This document shows positions 6,919 to 13,331 of a stretch of 28,994 nucleotides of DNA, piece after piece (positions within the stretch are counted from its first letter, which is position 1; each line of letters begins with the position of its first letter). The notes beneath the pieces were generated by a model that was given only the letters and a program-made list of their open reading frames with translations, made no database searches and had not been told where the DNA came from. The DNA is from an uncultured bacterium (GTDB taxonomy: Bacteria > Cyanobacteriota > Vampirovibrionia > Gastranaerophilales > Gastranaerophilaceae): contig CAMAGQ010000005.1 of the NCBI GenBank assembly GCA_945833895.1, forward strand, positions 1 through 28,994, read 5' to 3'. The position numbers and the translations under genes are program-made.

Positions 6919-7533
6919 ATGGAGAAAAATTTTTCAGAAAAAGTAATAAACCGTTTAACCTTGTATCATTGTATTTTAAAGGATTATATAAGCAGCGGGA
7001 AGGAATATATTTCCAGTAAACAAATCGCAACACTTTTGAGAATTGATGATTCTCAGGTAAGAAAAGATATCAATTTGCTGAACAATTCGGGAAAATCTCG
7101 TGTCGGTTATATCGTAAAAGAACTCAAAACCTCGATAGAAAAGACTTTAGGGTTTGCAAAATCTAAAAAAGCGTATATTATCGGGGCTGGTAATTTAGGG
7201 ATGGCACTGGCGAAATACGACAATTTTACAAGTTACGGACTTAATATTATAAGTTTGTTTGATAACGATACAAACAAAATCGGCGGAGAGATTAACGGTA
7301 AGAAAATTCTTGATATAAGTAATCTTCCTAAATCCGTATCAGGTGACGGAACTGAAATCGCAATACTTACAGTTCCTGGGATGTACGCACAAAAAACAGC
7401 CGATTTGATTATTAAATCAAACATAAAATACATCTGGAATTTTACTCCGACAGTTTTGGAAGTTCCTGCTGATGTTCAGGTTTGGAATGAAAATCTAATG
7501 GGGAATTTTTTACAGTTTACCTACCATATATAA
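6919..7533 (+). CDS. rex: Redox-sensing transcriptional repressor Rex
   Basis: Rex binds DNA when NADH is low and releases it when NADH/NAD+ rises, controlling fermentation and NADH-oxidising genes. The 204-residue product has an N-terminal winged helix (ISSKQIATLLRIDDSQVRKD), then RVGYIVKEL. A Rossmann domain follows with IIGAGNLGMAL, the conserved FDND, ILTVPGMYAQKTAD and WNFTPTVLEVP segments, and a C-terminal swap helix. All are in the Rex order and length. The ATG at 6919 is chosen over the in-frame ATG at 6904 because the -10 box lies over the latter. Its 3' end overlaps the convergent coaX by 24 bases. Target genes are not visible here. Confidence 0.93.
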   Translation: MEKNFSEKVINRLTLYHCILKDYISSGKEYISSKQIATLLRIDDSQVRKDINLLNNSGKSRVGYIVKELKTSIEKTLGFAKSKKAYIIGAGNLGMALAKYDNFTSYGLNIISLFDNDTNKIGGEINGKKILDISNLPKSVSGDGTEIAILTVPGMYAQKTADLIIKSNIKYIWNFTPTVLEVPADVQVWNENLMGNFLQFTYHI

Positions 7534-8304
7534 GTTATTAACTTGTTTTGCAGCCGTGTTCAGTTCGTAAATTTGTTTCAAGCCTTCAAGTGTAAGTATA
7601 GGATTTACCGCATCAAACGGTCTTGTCATGTAGTTTGCGATAAGTCCGCAATAGCCGCCTGTTGCGACGATAGTTGCTTTTTTGCCTAATTCTTTTTCGC
7701 ACTGGGCAACAAGTCCGTCAACCATGCACGCCGAACCTCTTATTACACCTGACAAAATAGCATCTGTGGTGTTTCTGCCGATTGCGTTCGGAGAAATAGA
7801 AATGTCGATTTTAGGCAGCTTTGAAGTCGCATTTTTAAGGCATTTTACCTGTGTATTAATCCCCGGAGCAATTACACCGCCCAAAAATTCTTTTTTTGAG
7901 TTAATTATATCAAATGAAGTTGCAGTTCCAAAATCGATAACAATCACGTCTGTGTCGTATTTTTCAGCGACGGCAACGGCATTTGCTATTCTGTCTGCAC
8001 CGACTTCTTTAGGTGAATCTGTTTTGATTTTTATGTTTAAATTTATATCTGAAGTTACAAATACTGATGTGATTTTGAACGCATTATCAATCGCTCGTTT
8101 TAGTTTTATGTTTAATTCTTCTACAACAGAACCAATTACACAGCCTTCTATTTGGTAATCTTTCAACAATGAACGAAGCAGGGTTTCGTATTCAAAACTT
8201 GTTAAATCTTTGTCTGTAGCAAGTCTGATTTCGTTGACGTATTGGTCATTATCAAAAACCCCGAGGGTAATATTTGTGTTTCCGATGTCTGCAATTAATA
8301 GCAT
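7510..8304 (-). CDS. coaX: Type III pantothenate kinase
   Basis: This enzyme phosphorylates pantothenate, the committed step of CoA synthesis. The type III family is not inhibited by CoA and needs a monovalent cation. The 264-residue protein has the ASKHA-fold motifs in order: IADIGNTN with Asp6, EVGADRIANAVA with Asp104 and Arg105, IVIDFGTATSFD with Asp124, then GGVIAPGINTQ and IVATGGYCGL. Length is typical. GAGG is 11 bases before the ATG, a long spacing, and the spacer is one arm of a perfect 11-bp inverted repeat. A promoter (TTGATA, 16 bases, TAGAAT) lies directly upstream. The last 24 bases overlap rex on the other strand. Confidence 0.95.
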   Translation of the reverse strand: MLLIADIGNTNITLGVFDNDQYVNEIRLATDKDLTSFEYETLLRSLLKDYQIEGCVIGSVVEELNIKLKRAIDNAFKITSVFVTSDINLNIKIKTDSPKEVGADRIANAVAVAEKYDTDVIVIDFGTATSFDIINSKKEFLGGVIAPGINTQVKCLKNATSKLPKIDISISPNAIGRNTTDAILSGVIRGSACMVDGLVAQCEKELGKKATIVATGGYCGLIANYMTRPFDAVNPILTLEGLKQIYELNTAAKQVNNLYMVGKL

Positions 8305-8338
8305 AATAGAATAGTCCTCATTTCAGAACTATTCTATT
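8305..8338. repeat. Perfect 11-bp dyad spanning the coaX -10 and start
   Basis: AATAGAATAGT (8305-8315) and ACTATTCTATT (8328-8338) are exact reverse complements, 12 bases apart. On the coaX strand one arm contains the -10 TAGAAT. The spacer holds GAGG, and the other arm ends directly at the ATG. It can be a repressor operator or, if transcription starts further upstream, a hairpin with the ribosome site in its loop. Confidence 0.75.
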
Positions 8339-8358
8339 ACAAACATAGTTTTTATCAA
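8331..8358 (-). promoter_or_regulatory. Promoter of coaX
   Basis: On the minus strand TTGATA (8353-8358) and TAGAAT (8331-8336), each five of six to consensus, are 16 bases apart, upstream of coaX. The -10 is inside the left arm of the dyad, as read on the coaX strand. Confidence 0.6.
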
Positions 8359-8367
8359 CTTGTTTTA

Positions 8368-8571
8368 CTAGATGTTAACACCACCGGTTGTATGACTACC
8401 TGAACTTGTCCAAATAGACGGTCCGTTTGAACCTGCACCGCCGTTGCTGGCAACTTGAGGTTTTTGATGTGCCTTTGGTGCCATATAGTTTTTTATTAAA
8501 TCAAGTGCAGTTGATCTTTTGCCTCCGCCGACTGCATCGATTCCTGTAATTGCTCCGTGTGTATTGTACAT
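8368..8571 (-). CDS. Small Gly/Ser-rich hypothetical protein
   Basis: I do not recognise this 67-residue protein. It begins MYNTHGAITGIDAVGGGKRS, has a short central TALDLIKNYMAPKAH that could be helical, and ends in a low-complexity tail rich in Gly, Ser, Asn and Thr. It has no signal peptide, membrane helix or Cys. Expression is supported by a strong GGAGGG at 8578-8583. That site is six bases before the ATG at 8571 and touches the other ATG at 8577, so the shorter start is chosen. It stands alone ahead of coaX, divergent from the symporter gene. A secreted or processed peptide is possible, but no processing or export genes are nearby. Confidence 0.6.
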   Translation of the reverse strand: MYNTHGAITGIDAVGGGKRSTALDLIKNYMAPKAHQKPQVASNGGAGSNGPSIWTSSGSHTTGGVNI

Positions 8572-8598
8572 GGTCATCCCTCCATATATAAGTCATCT

Positions 8599-8615
8599 AT
8601 ACTTTTATAAAGTAT
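8599..8615. repeat. Inverted repeat in the divergent promoter region
   Basis: ATACTTT, three bases, AAAGTAT: a perfect 7+7 dyad about 30 bases upstream of the small gene on the minus strand. It contains a TATAAA that could be that gene's -10. A possible operator, unproven. Confidence 0.3.
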
Positions 8616-8691
8616 TTTTTAATGATGAAATTGCACAATGTCATAAATATTGTTACATAACTTTACATAAACGTTCAAATAGACTACTATC

Positions 8692-8720
8692 TTGAAATTA
8701 GCAGAATAAAGTTGTATAAT
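8692..8720 (+). promoter_or_regulatory. Promoter of the symporter gene
   Basis: TTGAAA (8692-8697), 17 bases, then perfect TATAAT (8715-8720). The transcript would have a leader of about 34 bases with GAGGAT before the ATG at 8761. Confidence 0.75.
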
Positions 8721-8760
8721 AAAAAAGTTATTTTAAAGAAGAGTATAAGAGGATAGTAAT

Positions 8761-10083
8761 ATGAAACTACACATGCAGATTTTGATTGCGTTGGGTTTAG
8801 GTCTAAAACGAAACTGGCACATATTTTTTGGTATAATCGCGGGTATTTTTGTGGGAGTGTTCCTGCATAGCCATCCGAACATGCTGATTGATAATGTTTT
8901 GACATTTATCGGACAGGTGTTTATAAGATTAATTCAAATGGTCGTAATTCCGCTTGTAGTTTCCGCAATTATAATCGGCATAACAAGTGTTGGTGATAAT
9001 AAGCAGTTAAGTAAATTCGGTTCAAAAATGATATTATATTACGGAATATTAACAACAATTGCCGTAACTATAGGAACTACGCTTGCACTTTTTGTAAAAC
9101 CGGGTGTAGGTGCTGCACATTATATCGCATCAAACATTGCAACTGATGTTCAATCTTCGGTTGCTGCCGCTATGAGCGATCAGCAGGGAAATATATTGAA
9201 TCTGTTTTTGAGTTTCATTCCGAACAATCCGTTTGAGGCGGTTGCTTCAGGAAATATGGTTCCTATAATTCTGTTTGTTGTTCTGTTTGCTTTGGCTTTG
9301 GCTAAAGTCGGCGACGTGAACAGACCTATCGTTTCGTTTTTTGAATCAGTATTTGCGGCTACTATGAAGATTACGGATTGGATTATGCTTTTTGCAGCTC
9401 CGGGTGTATTTGCTTTGACCGCCAGTGCTTGTGCAAGTTTTGGCGGCGGAATATTTGCGGCAATATCAAAATATTTGCTTGTATTGCTTGTAGGATTTGC
9501 AATTCAGATGTTCATGGTTTATCCGCTGTTTTTGAGATGTTTTTCAAAAGTTTCTGCCGTGATGTTATTTTCAGCAATTGCAGAAGCCATGATGGTCGCT
9601 TTCGGAACAGCAAGTTCTTCGGCAACTTTACCGCTGACTATTGCGTGTTGTGAAAAACGAGGAATTTCTCATAAAATTTCAAGTTTTGTACTTCCACTTG
9701 GTGCGACTTTGAACTTTGACGGTACAGCGTTGTTACAGGTTGTTGCGGTGTTGTTCCTGGTTCAAGCATACCAAGTTCCTCTAACTCCGTTCCTTGTTAT
9801 TGAAATCGCAATCCTTGCAATTGTTGCATCAAGTACCTGTGCTGGAATCCCTGGCGGCGGTTTGATTACGATTGCTCTGATTCTTAACGGAATGGGCTTA
9901 AGTCCTGAACAGTTGGTTGCAGGTTTTGCATTCTTGTTCACTATCGAAAGAATTACGGATATGTTCAGAACAATGCTGAACGTTACATCAGATGCCGTTG
10001 TTGCCGCAACTATTGCCGATAATGAGAATGAAATCAACTATGATTTATTAAATAATCCTCAGTCTTACGAGGAAATAGCGTAA
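8761..10083 (+). CDS. Dicarboxylate/amino acid:cation symporter (SDF/DAACS family)
   Basis: This inner-membrane Na+- or H+-coupled transporter of the GltP/DctA family takes up acidic amino acids or C4-dicarboxylates. The 440-residue protein has the expected N-terminal helices and the serine-rich re-entrant hairpin FGTASSSATLPLT (281-293). It also has LPLGATLNFDGTAL (311-324), the second hairpin AGIPGGGLI (361-369), and the last-helix motif ITDMFRTMLNVTSD. Aligned from memory to archaeal GltPh, the substrate and Na+ ligands are kept: Asp400, Arg403, Thr404, Asn407 and Asp411. The arginine predicts an acidic side chain in the substrate. It has its own promoter and terminator. The exact substrate cannot be read from sequence. 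Confidence 0.93.
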   Translation: MKLHMQILIALGLGLKRNWHIFFGIIAGIFVGVFLHSHPNMLIDNVLTFIGQVFIRLIQMVVIPLVVSAIIIGITSVGDNKQLSKFGSKMILYYGILTTIAVTIGTTLALFVKPGVGAAHYIASNIATDVQSSVAAAMSDQQGNILNLFLSFIPNNPFEAVASGNMVPIILFVVLFALALAKVGDVNRPIVSFFESVFAATMKITDWIMLFAAPGVFALTASACASFGGGIFAAISKYLLVLLVGFAIQMFMVYPLFLRCFSKVSAVMLFSAIAEAMMVAFGTASSSATLPLTIACCEKRGISHKISSFVLPLGATLNFDGTALLQVVAVLFLVQAYQVPLTPFLVIEIAILAIVASSTCAGIPGGGLITIALILNGMGLSPEQLVAGFAFLFTIERITDMFRTMLNVTSDAVVAATIADNENEINYDLLNNPQSYEEIA

Positions 10084-10104
10084 TAAATAAGTTTTAAAGA
10101 ATTT

Positions 10105-10141
10105 GGCGGAAGTTTTTAATTAGACTTCCGTCTTTCTTTTT
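10105..10141 (+). terminator. Rho-independent terminator of the symporter gene
   Basis: GGCGGAAGT pairs with ACTTCCGTC (9 bp, one G-U) over an 11-base loop, then TTTCTTTTT. It lies 22 bases after the symporter stop. Confidence 0.9.
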
Positions 10142-10166
10142 GTATTCCATGCTTTGTATAAAGAAA

Positions 10167-10175
10167 TGTTACAAT
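10167..10175 (+). promoter_or_regulatory. Extended -10 upstream of the tail-anchored hypothetical
   Basis: TGTTACAAT is an extended -10, with a predicted leader of about 50 bases and GGAG before the ATG at 10233. No good -35 is present. Confidence 0.45.
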
Positions 10176-10232
10176 AACGCAATTTTTTCCAAAAATATGT
10201 TTTTAAAAAGGTAAAAGTTTGGAGTTATTAGT

Positions 10233-10985
10233 ATGGACGTTACCACAGGAGTAAATCCGAATAGCAGTTTGAATAATGCATCTTATACGAATTATCTTGA
10301 TCAGTATAAAAAGCAACAACCACCTAAATTGCCCGATGCTAAGGATGAAATTGTTATCAATAAAGATTTTATTGCCGACTTAAAATACAACAAAGACAAG
10401 GCGGCAATCGGAACAATCTTGGAAGGCTCTGTAAACAACAAAACTGCCATGTTCAAAGTTGTATCAAATTATGATAATGAAACATGGTACGAAGGGGTTC
10501 TGGATAAAAAGTATTTCCTTTTGCACTGTAACGGTCAGTCTTATGACGGCAAATACGGTAATTCTGAATTTAACCTGACCACTGATTACAATAAACCGTC
10601 TAAATTCTCCGAATTTTTCGGCCAGCAACTGTTGGGGAAAGTTTTTATGCCTGATTACTTTACGATAAAAGGTAATATTGGTAACAAAACCATTGATATA
10701 ACGCTTCCTGGGGCTAAAATTCCTGAGGATAAGGAAACAAGAGATTTGTTGACTTTGTTGCTTGAAGAAAACGGACTTAAGGCACAAACTATAAACGGCG
10801 AGATTAAATCAATAAAATTAGCATCAAGTGCGATTAAAGATATCAGGAAGAAGGCTGAAAAACGCCAGAAAGTGCTTGATAACGATGTTAAACCTATTAT
10901 TATGAACGGAATCAGTTCTGTCTGCGGTACGATTATCGGTGCTTTGTCTACTATGTTGCTTTTGAAATTAGGGCTTAAACGCTAA
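10233..10985 (+). CDS. Hypothetical protein with a C-terminal membrane anchor
   Basis: I do not recognise this 250-residue protein. Residues 1-35 are polar, rich in Asn, Ser, Gln and Pro and probably disordered. The middle (about 40-185) has alternating hydrophobic and polar residues, as in a beta-rich fold, with GTILEGSVNNKTAMFKVV and WYEGVLDKKYFLLHCNGQ among the stretches. After a Lys-rich helix (about 200-220) the chain ends in one hydrophobic segment (about 224-246, MNGISSVCGTIIGALSTMLL) and a short KLGLKR tail. There is no signal peptide, so a tail anchor with the main domain in the cytoplasm is the simplest reading. GGAG lies before the ATG. It lies between the symporter terminator and queF. 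Confidence 0.8.
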   Translation: MDVTTGVNPNSSLNNASYTNYLDQYKKQQPPKLPDAKDEIVINKDFIADLKYNKDKAAIGTILEGSVNNKTAMFKVVSNYDNETWYEGVLDKKYFLLHCNGQSYDGKYGNSEFNLTTDYNKPSKFSEFFGQQLLGKVFMPDYFTIKGNIGNKTIDITLPGAKIPEDKETRDLLTLLLEENGLKAQTINGEIKSIKLASSAIKDIRKKAEKRQKVLDNDVKPIIMNGISSVCGTIIGALSTMLLLKLGLKR

Positions 10986-10993
10986 TATTTTCG

Positions 10994-11002
10994 TGCTACA
11001 AT
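10994..11002 (+). promoter_or_regulatory. Extended -10 promoter of queF
   Basis: TGCTACAAT, with the last base six bases before the queF ATG at 11009. It predicts a leaderless mRNA. No Shine-Dalgarno is present. Confidence 0.55.
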
Positions 11003-11008
11003 GGCTCT

Positions 11009-11911
11009 ATGAATAATAGAACCGATGAAATTGCATCAAGATTTTTAGGTAAAAAAGTTGAGGGGGCTTCTGAGTATAGTCCTGAACTTTTGGTGGCTGT
11101 TCCGCGTGAAGAAAACCGCCGTCAATATAATATTGATAGCCAAAATCTTCCGTTTTGCGGGTTTGATGTCTGGCATGCGTTTGAATTTTCGGCTATGACA
11201 ACCAATTCTGTTCCTGTGACAAAGGTTTTGAAATTAAAATACAGTTGCGAAAGCGATTTTATTGTTGAATCAAAGTCTTTGAAATTGTACTTGAACTCTT
11301 TTAATATGCGAAAAATCGGTTCAAACTCTCACGAGTGTTTGGATTTATGCAAATCTGATATAATAAGGGATTTGAGTAAAGTTTTAAAAACTGATGTTGA
11401 AGTCGAGTTTTTGGATAATCAAACCCAACGCAAGGAACTCTTTGGCGAATTTAAAAATATTATGGATTTTGTTGATGAAAGTTCGTTGAAAGTTTCAAAT
11501 TTTAAAGAATCTCCCGATGTTTTAATGGTTCGGGATTTTGGTGAAACGCAGGAATATCGATTAAAGTTTGAGTCTTTGAGGTCAAATTGCAGGGTCACTC
11601 ATCAGCCTGATTTCGGGAATGTGTTTATTTATTACAAGTCCAAAAAGCACATTGAAGAGGCTAGTCTTGTTGAATATTTGGTTTCATTTCGTTCTGAGTA
11701 TCATTTTCACGAGGAATGCTGTGAGATGATTTACAAAAGACTGCAAGACCTTCTTGAGCCTGAGGATGAACTTATGGTTTGTGCATTATACACAAGACGC
11801 GGGGGGATAAACATTTGTCCTGCAAGATACAGCAAGAATTACAATAACGACGAAAATATCAAAACTCTCGGAGAACTTTCGGTATTTGCGGATTACGGGA
11901 TAAATCTTTAA
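11009..11911 (+). CDS. queF: NADPH-dependent 7-cyano-7-deazaguanine reductase (preQ0 reductase), long form
   Basis: QueF reduces preQ0 to preQ1 in the synthesis of queuosine for tRNA. The 300-residue length is that of the two-domain (E. coli-like) form. The N-terminal half keeps the ESKSLKLYLNSFN signature (87-99). The C-terminal half carries the catalytic site: LRSNCRVTHQPDFG with nucleophile Cys194 and Asp201, then YLVSFRSEYHFHEECCE with His233 and Glu234, then YTRRGGINICP. No other queuosine genes are in the window. The ATG has no ribosome site; an extended -10 lies exactly six bases upstream. A short ORF continues in the same frame just after the TAA. Confidence 0.95.
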   Translation: MNNRTDEIASRFLGKKVEGASEYSPELLVAVPREENRRQYNIDSQNLPFCGFDVWHAFEFSAMTTNSVPVTKVLKLKYSCESDFIVESKSLKLYLNSFNMRKIGSNSHECLDLCKSDIIRDLSKVLKTDVEVEFLDNQTQRKELFGEFKNIMDFVDESSLKVSNFKESPDVLMVRDFGETQEYRLKFESLRSNCRVTHQPDFGNVFIYYKSKKHIEEASLVEYLVSFRSEYHFHEECCEMIYKRLQDLLEPEDELMVCALYTRRGGINICPARYSKNYNNDENIKTLGELSVFADYGINL

Positions 11912-11926
11912 TCTGTAGGTTTGTCT

Positions 11927-12025
11927 ATGTGCAAACTTCTCAGACAGTCTATAACCCTCAAAGAAACCTGCGAATTGTTGGAAACTATCGGTTATCACGT
12001 TGAATTTGTAAAAGATAAGGTTTGA
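11927..12025 (+). CDS. Possible 32-residue ORF between queF and yraN
   Basis: This ORF starts at an ATG with AGG seven bases upstream and ends at TGA. It begins MCKLLRQSITLKETCELLET and continues IGYHVEFVKDKV, a sequence with a plausible amphipathic helix and strand and no low complexity. It lies in the queF frame, 15 bases after the queF TAA, so it would also be a read-through tail of QueF. I cannot name a family. It may be a real small protein or chance, since the stretch is short. Confidence 0.4.
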   Translation: MCKLLRQSITLKETCELLETIGYHVEFVKDKV

Positions 12026-12057
12026 TTTTATCGCCTGCTTGTGAAATTATTACTTAT

Positions 12058-12420
12058 ATGATTAGGGGTAATACAAACAACAGAATTTTAGGAGCAAAGG
12101 GCGAAGATATTGCGTGTGAGTATCTTATACAAAACGGGTATAAGATTTTAGAACGCAACAAACATTTTTCCAAACTTTGTGAAATTGATATTATCGCTCA
12201 ATATAAGAAAAAAGTCGTTTTCGTTGAAGTTAAGACCAGAAAAAATGATGCTTTCGGTACTCCGCTTGAAGCGATTACAAAAACAAAATATAATAATATT
12301 AAAACAGGTGTCTTTTCTTACCTGAAAGATAATAATATCAAGGATTATCAGATTGATGCAATAGGGATTACACTTGAACCTGAATTGAAGATTAAACACT
12401 TAAAAAATGTTTCATTTTAG
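12058..12420 (+). CDS. yraN: YraN/UPF0102 nuclease-fold protein
   Basis: This belongs to a widely conserved family with a restriction-endonuclease-like fold whose role is not settled. The 120-residue length from the ATG at 12058 is typical; an in-frame TTG at 12022 would add 12 residues that do not fit the family. Motifs are GAKGEDIACEYLIQNGYKIL (12-31), CEIDII (41-46, usually GEID) and VFVEVKTRKNDAFGTPLEAI (54-73). The acidic/Lys core Asp44, Glu57 and Lys59 is intact, so a divalent-metal nuclease site is possible. It sits between queF and speB in the same direction. Confidence 0.9.
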   Translation: MIRGNTNNRILGAKGEDIACEYLIQNGYKILERNKHFSKLCEIDIIAQYKKKVVFVEVKTRKNDAFGTPLEAITKTKYNNIKTGVFSYLKDNNIKDYQIDAIGITLEPELKIKHLKNVSF

Positions 12421-12432
12421 CCTTTTTTATTG

Positions 12433-12438
12433 TATAAT
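12433..12438 (+). promoter_or_regulatory. Candidate -10 of speB
   Basis: TATAAT in the yraN-speB gap, with no good -35. The leader would be about 30 bases, with GGAG before the ATG at 12474. Confidence 0.4.
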
Positions 12439-12473
12439 GTTGTCCTGTAGGGATGTGTTATGGAGAAATATAA

Positions 12474-13313
12474 ATGTTAAGCGGACCTTTTTTAGATAGA
12501 ACATGGATGGCTCAAAATCCTGATTATAGTTCAGCAAATATTGTTATGCTCGGTTTGCCTTTTGACGGAACGGTTTCTTATCGTTCGGGGTCAAGGTTTG
12601 CACCTGAACAAATTAGGCTTGCAAGCTGGGGGTTGGAAGAGTATTCCCCTCTTTTTGACAAAGAGTTGGCTGATGTGAATTTTCATGATGCGGGGGATTT
12701 GGAATTCCCGCTTGGTAATACTTACAAGACTTTAGAACAAATCGAAACAAATGTTCGTGAAATCTATCAAGACGGCAAAAAAGTCTTTGGAATCGGCGGT
12801 GAACATTTGGTTACATTGCCTGAAGTTAAGGCGGTTGCTGAGTTTTACAAGGATTTGGCTGTCGTTCACTTTGATGCTCATACGGATTTGAGAGAAGAAT
12901 ACTTAGGCGAAGAAATGTCACACAGTGCGGTTATCAGGCATATTTCAAAGTTTGTTGACCCTAAAAATATCAAGCAAATCGGTATTCGTTCAGGCATGAA
13001 GGAAGAATGGGATTTTATGAAAGAAAACAACACTTTGTGCCACAAGTATTCTGATATTGACGAATTAAAGTCTAAGCCAATATTTGTGACCGTTGATTTG
13101 GATTGCCTTGATACCTCCATTATGCCCGGAACAGGTACTCCTGAGGCTGGCGGAATGACTTTCAATGAACTTGCAGGCTGGTTTAAGTATTTGAAAGATT
13201 TTAATATAGTCGGTGCTGATGTTGTCGAACTTGCACCTGATTATGATGCGAGCGGGGCTTCAACTGCTGTTGCAACAAAAGTTATTAGAGAATTGCTCAT
13301 GGCAATGAGTTAA
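12474..13313 (+). CDS. speB: Agmatinase (ureohydrolase family)
   Basis: This enzyme hydrolyses agmatine to putrescine and urea with two Mn2+ ions. The 279-residue protein has all six metal ligands in family motifs: GGEHLVT with His111, VHFDAHTDLR with Asp134, His136 and Asp138, and VDLDCLD with Asp208 and Asp210. The PGTGTPEAGG loop (218-227) also fits. Length and motifs fit agmatinase better than arginase, though guanidino-acid hydrolases of the same fold are hard to exclude by eye. GGAG lies eight bases upstream. No arginine decarboxylase gene is adjacent. It is followed by ligA after 18 bases. Confidence 0.9.
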   Translation: MLSGPFLDRTWMAQNPDYSSANIVMLGLPFDGTVSYRSGSRFAPEQIRLASWGLEEYSPLFDKELADVNFHDAGDLEFPLGNTYKTLEQIETNVREIYQDGKKVFGIGGEHLVTLPEVKAVAEFYKDLAVVHFDAHTDLREEYLGEEMSHSAVIRHISKFVDPKNIKQIGIRSGMKEEWDFMKENNTLCHKYSDIDELKSKPIFVTVDLDCLDTSIMPGTGTPEAGGMTFNELAGWFKYLKDFNIVGADVVELAPDYDASGASTAVATKVIRELLMAMS

Positions 13314-13331
13314 GGGAGTTTAAAATTTGTA

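Noticed and set aside
7682..8158. 158-codon plus-strand open frame opposite coaX
   Set aside because: The minus-strand CoaX motifs are complete and in order; this frame is their mirror and has no motif of its own.
8687..8905. 72-codon minus-strand frame over the start of the symporter gene
   Set aside because: It overlaps the symporter promoter and first codons and has no ribosome site. The symporter on the other strand is well supported.
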